NCBI GenBank assembly: GCA_018716565.1
Contig: DVJT01000076.1
Span: forward strand, 1-33,475
DNA: 33,475 nucleotides
Reading direction: 5' to 3'
Origin: Candidatus Avigastranaerophilus faecigallinarum
Lineage (GTDB): Bacteria; Cyanobacteriota; Vampirovibrionia; Gastranaerophilales; Gastranaerophilaceae
Made by a program: the position numbers and the translations under genes. Numbering within the stretch: the stretch's first letter is position 1; each line of letters begins with the position of its first letter. This document shows positions 1-8,584 of this stretch, in pieces. The notes under the pieces were generated by a model. The model was not told the origin of the DNA, made no database searches, and worked only from the letters and a program-made list of their open reading frames with translations.

Positions 1-99
1 GGTCAAGAACAATTTAACAAATTAAAAATATATGCAGGTAGTGAACATCCGCATGCGGCTCAAAAGCCTGTTTTATACACAGAAACGGAGGCTAAATAA
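1..99 (+). CDS. rplM: 50S ribosomal protein L13, C-terminal end (partial)
   Basis: Only the last 32 codons are in the window, closed by TAA at 97-99. The visible peptide contains [17 protein letters not shown], the typical C-terminal signature of bacterial L13 (large ribosomal subunit assembly). The stop overlaps the rpsI start by one base (TAATG). This is the usual rplM-rpsI operon order, so the two are almost certainly co-transcribed. The gene begins upstream of the window. Confidence 0.93.
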   Translation, partial: GQEQFNKLKIYAGSEHPHAAQKPVLYTETEAK

Positions 100-494
100 T
101 GGCAGATAAAGAAATTATGGCAACCGGAAGAAGAAAAACCGCTATTGCAGTTGTTAAACTTGTAAAAGGTAAAGGTTGAGTTTTTGTTAACGGTAAAACT
201 TTTTCTGAGTACTTTTGTAACAGAGCTGCTTTAGAAATGATGGTTTATAGACCTTTAGCATTAACTGATAACCAAGAAAACTATGATGTTAAAGTAAAAG
301 CTGTTGGCGGTGGTGTTTCTGCTCAAGCCGGAGCTATTAAGCATGGTATTTCAAGAGCTTTATTAAAAATCAATGAAGAATATAAATCTGTATTAAAATC
401 AGAAGGTTTATTAACAAGAGATGCTCGTGTTAAAGAACGTAAAAAATACGGTCGTAAAAGAGCTAGAAAAAGATTCCAATTCTCTAAACGTTAA
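99..494 (+). pseudogene. rpsI: 30S ribosomal protein S9 with an in-frame TGA at codon 27
   Basis: Encodes S9 of the small ribosomal subunit, whose C-terminal tail reaches the P-site tRNA. The ATG overlaps the rplM stop, and a GGAGG lies 7 bases upstream. Codons 1-26 give the S9 N-terminus (ATGRRKTAIAVVKL at about 8-21). Codon 27 is TGA (177-179), and the same frame then runs on through VFVNGKTF, GGGVSAQAGAIKHGISRAL and the conserved KRARKRFQFSKR end. No frameshift is needed, so this is a single-base nonsense change in an otherwise normal 131-residue gene. The site lies in the GxGxVxVN loop, where Lys or Arg is common, so an AGA-to-TGA change is the simplest origin. A reinitiated product from ATG 237 would lack the conserved N-terminal part. 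S9 is universal and normally single copy, so a sequencing error, readthrough or suppression is more likely than true loss. It is typed as pseudogene only because the frame is formally interrupted. Confidence 0.85.
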
Positions 495-513
495 TATTCA
501 AAAGTCCAAAATG

Positions 514-546
514 AAAAGAGTCCCGATTATGGGGCTCTTTTTTTAT
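514..546 (+). terminator. Rho-independent terminator after rpsI
   Basis: The inverted repeat AAGAGTCCC / GGGGCTCTT (one T-G wobble) has a short AT loop and is followed by a run of T. It lies about 20 bases past the rpsI stop and ends the rplM-rpsI transcript. Confidence 0.85.
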
Positions 547-591
547 ATGTTTTTTATAAATTATTATACTTATTGTTAGTTCTAAAATCTT

Positions 592-620
592 TTTACAAAT
601 TTTTTTTATAATTGTATAAT
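592..620 (+). promoter_or_regulatory. Sigma-70-type promoter for atpD-atpC
   Basis: TTTACA (592-597), a 17-base spacer and a perfect TATAAT (615-620). Transcription would start near 627, giving a leader of about 25 bases that contains the AGGTGA ribosome site before the atpD ATG at 653. Confidence 0.75.
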
Positions 621-649
621 AATATTATTGGTAAATAGGGAACAGGTGA

Positions 650-2059
<1,410 letters not shown>

Positions 2060-2067
2060 GTATTATT

Positions 2068-2475
2068 ATGGCAGAAAAAACTATTCATTTTAAAATAATA
2101 ACTCCTGAAAAAATTGTGTATGAAGATGATGTTGATGCCATTTATGCACAAGGGCAAGAGGGCGGATTTGGTGTTTTACCAAATCATGTTCCTTTTATGT
2201 CTTCTTTAGCTATCGATACTGCCAAAATTGAAAAAGACGGTGAAGTAAAATATTTTTCTATTATTGGCGGAGCTTTTCAGTTTAAAGATAATGAAGCTAT
2301 TATTTTAACAGAAATTGCAGAATGCGGTAATGATATTGATACTACAAGAGCTCAGCTTGCAAAAGAAAGGGCTGAAGCAAAAATTGCTTCTGCTGAAACT
2401 CAAAGAGATATTAAAATTGCAAATACTGCTTTGGCAAGAGCTATGGCTCGTTTAAAAGCTGCTTCAAAACAATAG
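2068..2475 (+). CDS. atpC: ATP synthase F1 subunit epsilon
   Basis: Epsilon subunit of the F1 central stalk, which couples rotation to the Fo ring and can inhibit ATP hydrolysis. The 135-residue protein has the expected two parts. An N-terminal beta sandwich contains GGFGVLPNHVPF near 31-42. A C-terminal helical hairpin rich in Ala, Glu, Lys and Arg begins near 90. It lies 8 bases after atpD and is certainly co-transcribed with it. The stop is only 2 bases from the stop of the convergent gene at 2478, leaving no room for an intergenic terminator. Confidence 0.96.
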   Translation: MAEKTIHFKIITPEKIVYEDDVDAIYAQGQEGGFGVLPNHVPFMSSLAIDTAKIEKDGEVKYFSIIGGAFQFKDNEAIILTEIAECGNDIDTTRAQLAKERAEAKIASAETQRDIKIANTALARAMARLKAASKQ

Positions 2476-2477
2476 CT

Positions 2478-3107
2478 TTAAACATATTTTTTTGTAATTA
2501 CGTCAATACAAAAATCGGCTATTTGTTTTTCAAATGCCTTACCTTGTGGACTGTTATAATATTCTTCTTTCCACCAATTGTTTTTGTATTGTTCATTTGG
2601 CATTTTCAATTTTAATATATATACATTTTTCAGATTGATTTCTTTTGTAATATATTCTGTATCAATTACTGCTAATTTGAATGGTTTATTCTTTGTGATG
2701 TTCTTTAGTGCAATGTATTGATTTTCTATATCTTCACTGTCGCCAAGTATTTGAAAGAAAAGAAAATTATCCTTTTCTTCAATGGTTTTTCTAAAGTTAT
2801 TGATTCGTTTTTTATAAAGGTTTATAAGTTTTTGTTTATCTTTTTCTTTGTATCTTTTATCGTGGGAGAAATAAATACAATTTGGGGCTTTAATCCAATA
2901 ATCTGTTTTATATTCTAAATCATTGAAAAATTCGTTAAAGTCAGTTTTTAAAATTTTTGTAATTTCAGGTATTCCGAAAACAGCAAAATCGAAGGGGTAT
3001 GTTAATTCGCCAAAAAATTTTCTTTTTTTTATACCCCATCTTGTTAATATTGTTCGTGGCATGCAATTTTGCCCGAGAGGAATTATTATTGGTTTAATAT
3101 TTTCCAT
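2478..3107 (-). CDS. DUF1796-like putative papain-like cysteine peptidase
   Basis: A 209-residue protein if read from the ATG at 3107. The opening IIPLGQNCMPRTILTRWGI followed by ELTYPFDFAVFG matches the pattern of DUF1796, a family annotated as putative papain-like cysteine peptidases. In that family a Cys in an LGxNC-like motif is followed by a PFDW-like motif. The family match is from memory of the motif, and no function is established. The rest is Lys- and Asn-rich with alternating helices and strands, and I see no signal peptide. The frame extends upstream to ATG 3119 and TTG 3143, but neither has a Shine-Dalgarno sequence. The promoter-like signal at 3115-3143 would place the transcript start at the 3107 ATG. 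It is a single gene converging on atpC and divergent from the yitT-like gene. Confidence 0.75.
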   Translation of the reverse strand: MENIKPIIIPLGQNCMPRTILTRWGIKKRKFFGELTYPFDFAVFGIPEITKILKTDFNEFFNDLEYKTDYWIKAPNCIYFSHDKRYKEKDKQKLINLYKKRINNFRKTIEEKDNFLFFQILGDSEDIENQYIALKNITKNKPFKLAVIDTEYITKEINLKNVYILKLKMPNEQYKNNWWKEEYYNSPQGKAFEKQIADFCIDVITKKYV

Positions 3108-3114
3108 ATTATAA

Positions 3115-3143
3115 ATCATAATAAATTTTAAATCTGAAAGCAA
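3115..3143 (-). promoter_or_regulatory. Possible promoter giving a leaderless transcript of the DUF1796-like gene
   Basis: On the minus strand TTGCTT (3143-3138), 17 bases and TATGAT (3120-3115) resemble a sigma-70 promoter. The predicted start falls at or next to the ATG at 3107, and no ribosome-binding site is visible. Translation from a leaderless message is an inference. Confidence 0.35.
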
Positions 3144-3176
3144 TTTTATTGTATAATTTTTTATAAGAGGTAATAT

Positions 3177-4028
3177 ATGAAAACTTATTTAAAAGATTAT
3201 TTCTTTTTAACAATCGGGGCATTAATATATGCATTTGCAATTGAAGGGTTTTTAATCCCGAGTAAAATCATAGATGGTGGTGTAACAGGTATTTCAATGA
3301 TATTGAGTACTATTACAAGTCAACCGCTAGGAATTTTTATTGTGTGTATTAACTTACCTTTTATAATACTTGCACTTCAAAAACTAGGTAAACGATTTGT
3401 ATTCTCAACATTTTACTCAATTCTAATATTTGCGGCAGGTGTTACATTTTTTGGAAAGATGTTTCATGGACATTGTATAATTGATAATTTGGAATTATTC
3501 TTGGTTGCTATATTTGGCGGATTAATTCTTGGTGCAGGGGTCGGCTTAATTATAAGAAACGGGGCTTCTGTTGACGGTACTGAAATTTTAGCTATATATT
3601 CAACAAAGAAAATACCTTTCTCTGTCGGTGAAATAATCATGTTTATAAATCTTTTTATATTCACTGTTGCAGGATTTATATATGATTGGCAGCATGCTTT
3701 ATATTCTATAGTTACATATTTTGTTGCTTATAAGACTATGGATATTGTTATTGAAGGTTTGAATGAATCAAAATCTGTTTTTGTTATTACTGATTATTCA
3801 ACAGAAATAGGCAAAGACATTATGGAAAAAATGGACGTAAGTGTTACATATATTGATGCAGAAGGTGGTTATTCCGGTATAAAGAAAAGAATTGTTTATT
3901 GTGTAATATCACGTCTTCAAGTTCAAAAAATAAAGGAAATAGCCAAAAACATTGACCCAAGGGCCTTTATCGCAATAGAAAATGTATATGAAGTTGAAGG
4001 TGTAAGAGTAAAAAAGAGAAAAATATAA
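3177..4028 (+). CDS. YitT family membrane protein (DUF161/DUF2179)
   Basis: A 283-residue polytopic membrane protein with about five or six hydrophobic helices in the first 200 residues. It has the family segment DGGVTGISMILS near 33-44 and GAGVGLIIRNGASVDGTEIL near 119-138. The C-terminal DUF2179 domain (about 198-280) is soluble and contains YIDAEGGYSGIKKRIVYCVI. The substrate of this widespread family is not known. The start is well supported by AAGAGG at 3165-3170, and a TATAAT lies at 3152-3157. It stands alone between the DUF1796-like gene and aspS. Confidence 0.9.
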   Translation: MKTYLKDYFFLTIGALIYAFAIEGFLIPSKIIDGGVTGISMILSTITSQPLGIFIVCINLPFIILALQKLGKRFVFSTFYSILIFAAGVTFFGKMFHGHCIIDNLELFLVAIFGGLILGAGVGLIIRNGASVDGTEILAIYSTKKIPFSVGEIIMFINLFIFTVAGFIYDWQHALYSIVTYFVAYKTMDIVIEGLNESKSVFVITDYSTEIGKDIMEKMDVSVTYIDAEGGYSGIKKRIVYCVISRLQVQKIKEIAKNIDPRAFIAIENVYEVEGVRVKKRKI

Positions 4029-4099
4029 AAAACTTTGAAAATAAAGTATTTTTGAGTTAAATTTATAAGTAATTATAAGTGAGTAGACAGGAATTTATT

Positions 4100-5878
4100 A
4101 TGATAACAACGACATCAATGAAAACGCATGGATGCGGTGAAATAACAAAAAATGAAGTAGGTAAACAAGTTACAATAGCAGGTTGGGTTTCTGCTGTTAG
4201 GGATTTAGGTGGAATTATCTTTGTTGAAGTCAGAGATAAATCAGGATTTTTTCAATTAGTTTCAGACCCTCAAAAAAATCCTGAAGTTTATGAAACATTT
4301 CAAAAGTTAAGAGATGAATTTGTAATAAAAGCAACAGGTGTTGTTTCTGTCAGACCTGAAGAAACATATAATCCGAAACTTCCTACAGGTGAAATTGAAG
4401 TTTATCCTACTTCTTTAGAAATATTGTCTACTGCGGCTGTATTACCATTCCCGTTAAATTCAGATGATGTTAATGAAGATATCAGACTAAAATATCGTTA
4501 TTTGGATTTAAGACAAGAAAAGGTTTTAAATTGTCTTAAATTAAGACATGAAATTGTTAAAACAATGCGTAATTATTTAAATAATCAAAACTTTATTGAG
4601 GTTGAAACTCCTATTTTGATTAAAACTACGCCGGAAGGAGCCAGAGATTATTTGGTTCCGAGCCGTGTTCAGCCGGGTAAATTTTATGCTTTACCGCAAT
4701 CACCTCAAATTTTTAAACAATTATTGATGGTTGGTGGTATTGAAAGATATTATCAAATAGCAAGATGCTTCCGTGACGAAGACTTAAGGGCTGACAGACA
4801 GCCAGAATTTACACAGGTTGATATGGAAATGTCTTTTGTTGAACAACAAGATATTATGAATATGGTTGAGGGACTTTTAAAAGAAGTATTCAGACTTGTT
4901 GGTTATGAAACACCTGATAAGCTTCCTGTTATTACTTACAAAGAAGCTATGGATAAATATGGCAGTGACAGACCTGATTTAAGATTCGGATTAGAATTAT
5001 TTGATATCGGTGATATCATAATGGAATCTAATTTTGAAATAATTAAAGATACTTTGAAAAAAGGCGGTATCGTTAGAGCTATTAAAATTCCTGGTATTGC
5101 TTCATATTCAAGAAAAGAAATGGATGATTTAACAAAATTAGCGGTTTCATTTGGTGCAAAAGCCTTAGCTAATATTATGTATTTAGAAGATGGAACAGCT
5201 AAATCTCCTGTTCTTAAATTCTTAACAGAAGAACAAGCAGAACAAATAAAACAAAGAGGAGATGCAAAACCTGGTGATGTTATTTTCTTTGTAGCTGATA
5301 AACCAAAAGTTACATATGATGTAATGGGCAGATTCAGATTATACTTTGGTGAAAAATTAGGTTTAATTGATCCTAATGCTCATGCTCTTTTATGGGTTGT
5401 TGATTTCCCAATGTTTGAATATTCTGAAGAAGATAACAGATATGTATCAGTTCACCATCCGTTCACAATGCCAAATCTTGAAGATATAGACAAAATGGAA
5501 ACAGATCCTGCTAATTGCCGTTCAATTGCTTATGATATAGTTTATAACGGTAATGAACTTGGAGGCGGTAGTGTAAGAATACATGATGGTGAAATCCAAA
5601 AGAGAGTATTTAAAGCATTAGGCTTATCTGAAGAAGAAACTCAAGAAAAATTTGGATTTATGATTAATGCATTTAGATATGGTACACCTCCGCATGCCGG
5701 TCTTGCTTTAGGTTTGGATCGTGTTGTTGCATTATTGGCTAAAACAAATTCAATAAGAGATGTAATTGCATTTCCTAAGAATTCAGCTGCTAAATGTTTG
5801 ATGACAGATGCACCTGCTTTAGCTTCTGAAGATCAGCTTAGAGAATTGCATTTAAGACTTACAACTAAAGTTAACTAG
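4100..5878 (+). CDS. aspS: Aspartyl-tRNA synthetase
   Basis: Class IIb aminoacyl-tRNA synthetase charging tRNA-Asp in the cytoplasm. I chose the ATG at 4100 because CAGGAA lies 7 bases upstream; the frame also has a GTG at 4079 without a convincing ribosome site. The product is then 592 residues, the bacterial size. An N-terminal OB-fold anticodon domain (GWVSAVRDLGGIIF) is followed by the catalytic core with RYLDLR. Motif 2 is FRDEDLRADRQPEFTQ at about 224-239, and motif 3 is GLALGLDRVVALL at about 534-546. The bacterial GAD insertion domain lies between motifs 2 and 3. gatB is also present in the window. An indirect Asn-tRNA or Gln-tRNA route is therefore possible, but the sequence does not tell whether this enzyme is discriminating; a Leu follows RD where some non-discriminating enzymes have His. 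Confidence 0.97.
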   Translation: MITTTSMKTHGCGEITKNEVGKQVTIAGWVSAVRDLGGIIFVEVRDKSGFFQLVSDPQKNPEVYETFQKLRDEFVIKATGVVSVRPEETYNPKLPTGEIEVYPTSLEILSTAAVLPFPLNSDDVNEDIRLKYRYLDLRQEKVLNCLKLRHEIVKTMRNYLNNQNFIEVETPILIKTTPEGARDYLVPSRVQPGKFYALPQSPQIFKQLLMVGGIERYYQIARCFRDEDLRADRQPEFTQVDMEMSFVEQQDIMNMVEGLLKEVFRLVGYETPDKLPVITYKEAMDKYGSDRPDLRFGLELFDIGDIIMESNFEIIKDTLKKGGIVRAIKIPGIASYSRKEMDDLTKLAVSFGAKALANIMYLEDGTAKSPVLKFLTEEQAEQIKQRGDAKPGDVIFFVADKPKVTYDVMGRFRLYFGEKLGLIDPNAHALLWVVDFPMFEYSEEDNRYVSVHHPFTMPNLEDIDKMETDPANCRSIAYDIVYNGNELGGGSVRIHDGEIQKRVFKALGLSEEETQEKFGFMINAFRYGTPPHAGLALGLDRVVALLAKTNSIRDVIAFPKNSAAKCLMTDAPALASEDQLRELHLRLTTKVN

Positions 5879-5888
5879 ATATGAGAGT

Positions 5889-5917
5889 TTAAGAATAAAA
5901 GGCTAATCCTGTATAAT
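5889..5917 (+). promoter_or_regulatory. Putative dnaA promoter embedded in the aspS terminator
   Basis: TTAAGA (5889-5894), 17 bases and a perfect TATAAT (5912-5917). The -10 box sits in the loop of the terminator hairpin, so transcription of dnaA would start at or inside the 3' arm. The TATAAT and the spacing are visible; the function is inferred. Confidence 0.5.
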
Positions 5918-5938
5918 ATACATCTTTAGCCTTTTATA
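5897..5938 (+). terminator. Rho-independent terminator after aspS
   Basis: A perfect 10-base inverted repeat AAAAGGCTAA (5897-5906) / TTAGCCTTTT (5926-5935) begins about 18 bases after the aspS stop. The 19-base loop contains a TATAAT that probably belongs to the dnaA promoter. Confidence 0.75.
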
Positions 5939-5965
5939 TACTCAAAATTACGCTTAGGATGGGAA

Positions 5966-7378
5966 ATGGAAGACGAATTAATTAAGCAAATATGGAATGA
6001 CGCACTTGTTATATTAAAAGATACCGTCATTACAACTACTTATGAAACTTGGATATTACCTTTAGTTCCGCATTCATTGGAAGACAACTGTTTTTGTGCT
6101 TTAACGGGACAAAATTTGGCGGTACAAATTTTACAAAAAAATCAGAAAGAAATTTCAAAAGCTCTTTCTGAGGTTTGTGGTAAAGAGGTTTATTTTAAGG
6201 TTATTTATGATGATAATCTCCATAAACAATTAGAGAAAGAAAAGCAAAAAGCAAAGAAAGACGAAGAAAAAGAGTTTATTCAAAATTTGGAGAAACGTAT
6301 TGCTTCATCAAAGTATGATGGGTTAAAGCAAATGCGTTCTGATTGTAATTTAAACTTGAAATACAAATTTGATAATTTTGTAGTCGGAGCTAATAATAAA
6401 TTTGCTCATGCAGTTGCGCTTGCGGTTGCTAAGGATCCTGGCAAACAATATAATCCGTTATTTATATATGGTGGTTCAGGATTGGGTAAAACTCACTTGT
6501 TGCAAGCAATTGGGCACGATGTATTGTTTCATAAACCAAAATTAAAAGTAAAATATGTAAAAGCTGAAGAATTTATTAATGACCTTGTCAACTCGCTTGT
6601 AAAAGGTATGGATAAAGCAGGCGATAAGAATAAAAAAATGAATGATTTCCGCAATAAATACAGAAATGTTGATGTCCTTTTAGTTGATGATATTCAGTTA
6701 ATTGAAGGTAAAGCAAGAACCGAAGAAGAAATGTTTAATACATTTGAAAGTCTTCATAATTCAGGTAAACAGATTGTTTTTACTTCAGACAGATCGCCTG
6801 ATAAATTTGAAAATACACCTGACAGATTAAAAACTCGTTTCCAAATGGGGCTTCTTGCTGATATTCAAGTGCCTGATATAGAAACCAGAATGGCCATACT
6901 GACAAAGTTGGCAAATGATAATAATATAAAAATGCCGATAGATGTAATAGAATTCTTGGCAACAGTTTATAATAAAAATGTTCGAGAACTTGAGGGTGCG
7001 TTTAATACAGTTAGTGCATATACTTCAATAAATGAAATACCTATAACTGTTGAGATAGTTAAAAAAGTAATCGGTTATAGTGAAAAAAGAAAAACGGTTA
7101 CTGTTGAAGGAATAATTGATATAGTTGCAGGTTTTTACAATGTTTCGGTAGATGATATAAAAAGTACAAATAGAGCTGCTAAAACAGCATATGCTCGTCA
7201 AGTTGCAATATATCTGGCGAAGGAACTCACAGGAGAAAGCTTCCCATATATTGGTGATTGTTTTAACAGAAAACATACAACAATAATGTATTCTCACCAA
7301 AAAGTTAAGAGTGATATTGCTATAGATAGGCATTTAGCTCAAGACATAACAGAACTTACTTCAAAAATTAATGAATAA
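5966..7378 (+). CDS. dnaA: Chromosomal replication initiator DnaA
   Basis: AAA+ protein that binds origin DnaA boxes and opens the duplex. At 470 residues it has the usual four parts: domain I (1-80, with IWNDAL), a charged Lys/Glu linker (about 84-125), the AAA+ domain and domain IV. Walker A GGSGLGKT is at 169-176, Walker B VLLVDDIQ at 237-244, TSDRSP at 273-278, and an arginine-rich sensor segment RLKTRF at 287-292. The DNA-binding signature of domain IV is CFNRKHTTIMYS at 432-443, with Lys where most proteins have Asp before HTT. About nine extra residues (near 214-225, MDKAGDKNKK) lie in the region before Walker B that forms the initiator-specific motif. The gene is not next to dnaN, and I found no DnaA-box cluster in its flanks, so an adjacent origin is not supported. 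GGATGGG precedes the ATG at 5966. Confidence 0.97.
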   Translation: MEDELIKQIWNDALVILKDTVITTTYETWILPLVPHSLEDNCFCALTGQNLAVQILQKNQKEISKALSEVCGKEVYFKVIYDDNLHKQLEKEKQKAKKDEEKEFIQNLEKRIASSKYDGLKQMRSDCNLNLKYKFDNFVVGANNKFAHAVALAVAKDPGKQYNPLFIYGGSGLGKTHLLQAIGHDVLFHKPKLKVKYVKAEEFINDLVNSLVKGMDKAGDKNKKMNDFRNKYRNVDVLLVDDIQLIEGKARTEEEMFNTFESLHNSGKQIVFTSDRSPDKFENTPDRLKTRFQMGLLADIQVPDIETRMAILTKLANDNNIKMPIDVIEFLATVYNKNVRELEGAFNTVSAYTSINEIPITVEIVKKVIGYSEKRKTVTVEGIIDIVAGFYNVSVDDIKSTNRAAKTAYARQVAIYLAKELTGESFPYIGDCFNRKHTTIMYSHQKVKSDIAIDRHLAQDITELTSKINE

Positions 7379-7409
7379 AAAAGAGGGCTTTATTATATAG
7401 CCCTCTTTT
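7379..7409. terminator. Bidirectional terminator between dnaA and the 7425 gene
   Basis: A perfect 11-base inverted repeat AAAAGAGGGCT (7379-7389) / AGCCCTCTTTT (7399-7409) with a 9-base AT loop. A- and T-rich flanks let it end transcription from dnaA on the plus strand and from the convergent small gene on the minus strand. Confidence 0.85.
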
Positions 7410-7424
7410 ATTATTTATAGTAAT

Positions 7425-7793
7425 TTATGCCATATAAGACATTGTAGAATCCTGATTAATTCTTGCATTTGGGTTAAAAGTGAAACCACCATTTAGGTTT
7501 ATTTTATTTGTATTTTCTACATCGTATTGCTGACCGTCAACAACTACAACTTGTTTAGTTTTATCACAAGCTAGATTATCAGAAATTTCTTTAACGTCAT
7601 ATTGTTTGCCATCTATTACAACAACTTCTTTATAACATGGCATTAAAGACATTCCTTTGCTGTTGTCTTGAACTTTTTTTACAGGATATTGTTGTCCATT
7701 AATAGTTACATATTTCTTTTCAACAGGTGCAATAGAATTTGTTAATCCATTATTTGCAGGAATTGATGTTGTAAAATTTGCTGCATTAACCAT
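7425..7793 (-). CDS. Small orphan protein with three internal beta-like repeats
   Basis: 122 residues, not recognised as any known family. Three imperfect repeats are visible: KYVTINGQQYPVKKV (27-41), EVVVIDGKQYDVKEI (56-70) and QVVVVDGQQYDVENT (81-95). They share V-(V/T)-(V/I)-(N/D)-G-(Q/K)-Q-Y-x-V. Each looks like a short beta hairpin with a turn at the Asp/Asn-Gly. There is no signal peptide or membrane segment, and the ends are Asn-rich. AAGGTAGG lies upstream of the ATG at a somewhat long distance. The gene is single and shares a terminator with dnaA. In its position against a housekeeping gene, its small size and its lack of relatives, it resembles the genes at 10603 and 16331. Confidence 0.8.
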   Translation of the reverse strand: MVNAANFTTSIPANNGLTNSIAPVEKKYVTINGQQYPVKKVQDNSKGMSLMPCYKEVVVIDGKQYDVKEISDNLACDKTKQVVVVDGQQYDVENTNKINLNGGFTFNPNARINQDSTMSYMA

Positions 7794-7890
7794 AAAAGAA
7801 CCTACCTTCCAAAAAATAAACTTACCTACCTTGTTTTTATATAAAAAATTTTTATTAATAAAAATTGCCCTATTTGTTAATAATCTTAAT

Positions 7891-8547
7891 CTAATTCCAA
7901 ATGTCAGGGGTTGAAAGTGTAAGTGCTGTTAGTTTTTTGTATCCGTTCTTTTTTAAAAGTTTTATTATTTCTTCTAATGTTATTCCTGTTGATGTTATAT
8001 CATCAATAATTAAAAGATTTTCATTTGTATCTATAGTTTCATTTTTGTTAATTTCAAATGCATTTTTTATATTTTGGAGTCTTTGCGTTTTATTTAAATT
8101 AAATTGCTTTTTTGTGTCCCTTATTCTTAAAAGAAATTTTTTATTATTTTTAAATCCAGTTAATTTACTCAATTCATCTGCTACTAAATCCATATGATTA
8201 TATTTTCTTTCTTTTCTCCTGTTTGAATGTATAGGGACAGGTAAAATAAGAAAAGTCTCTTTTTTATGTAAATCAAGCCAGTATTCGTACATTATTTTTG
8301 CTTGAAGTGACGCTAAAATTCTTTTATTATGATATTTTAAGTCTTTTATTAATTTTTTTGTAATTTCATCATATAACGTGCAGGCATATATTTTACAATT
8401 ATTTTGTTCCTTAAATACAGAAGGCGGCATAAAATGGATTCTGTTATAACATTTTTTGCATATAATACTGTCTTCTTTTTTTGAATGACAGAAGTAGCAA
8501 GGTTGGATATATATTAAGTTTAGTAGTTTTTCGATTAACTTTATCAT
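7891..8547 (-). CDS. comF: ComF family phosphoribosyltransferase-like protein
   Basis: ComF proteins take part in uptake and handling of transforming DNA, and many species have one of uncertain role. The 218-residue product (from the ATG at 8547; a TTG at 8556 is in frame) has an N-terminal four-Cys zinc site: Cys17, Cys20, Cys30 and Cys33. A PRTase core follows with PVP near 124 and the PRPP-loop segment LLIIDDITSTGIT at about 178-190. A short helix-strand unit ends the protein. No Shine-Dalgarno sequence is visible. On the minus strand a TATAAT lies so close to the ATG that the leader would be only a few bases. It diverges from rseP with about 37 bases between the starts. Confidence 0.9.
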   Translation of the reverse strand: MIKLIEKLLNLIYIQPCYFCHSKKEDSIICKKCYNRIHFMPPSVFKEQNNCKIYACTLYDEITKKLIKDLKYHNKRILASLQAKIMYEYWLDLHKKETFLILPVPIHSNRRKERKYNHMDLVADELSKLTGFKNNKKFLLRIRDTKKQFNLNKTQRLQNIKNAFEINKNETIDTNENLLIIDDITSTGITLEEIIKLLKKNGYKKLTALTLSTPDIWN

Positions 8548-8584
8548 ATAATACAAATTATATTAGATAAAAGAGAAGATTAAA

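Noticed and set aside
177-179. Genome-wide reassignment of TGA to an amino acid
   Set aside because: All other conserved genes in the window are free of internal TGA, Trp is encoded by TGG, and obgE ends normally at TGA. A code change would put many TGA codons inside genes.
2718-3114. Two plus-strand open frames (66 and 63 codons)
   Set aside because: They lie opposite the DUF1796-like gene, have Phe/Ile-rich translations from AT-rich antisense, and have no ribosome site.
5939-7424. Replication origin next to dnaA
   Set aside because: The flanking gaps are short and filled by terminators. I saw no cluster of TTATCCACA-like boxes and no dnaN beside it.
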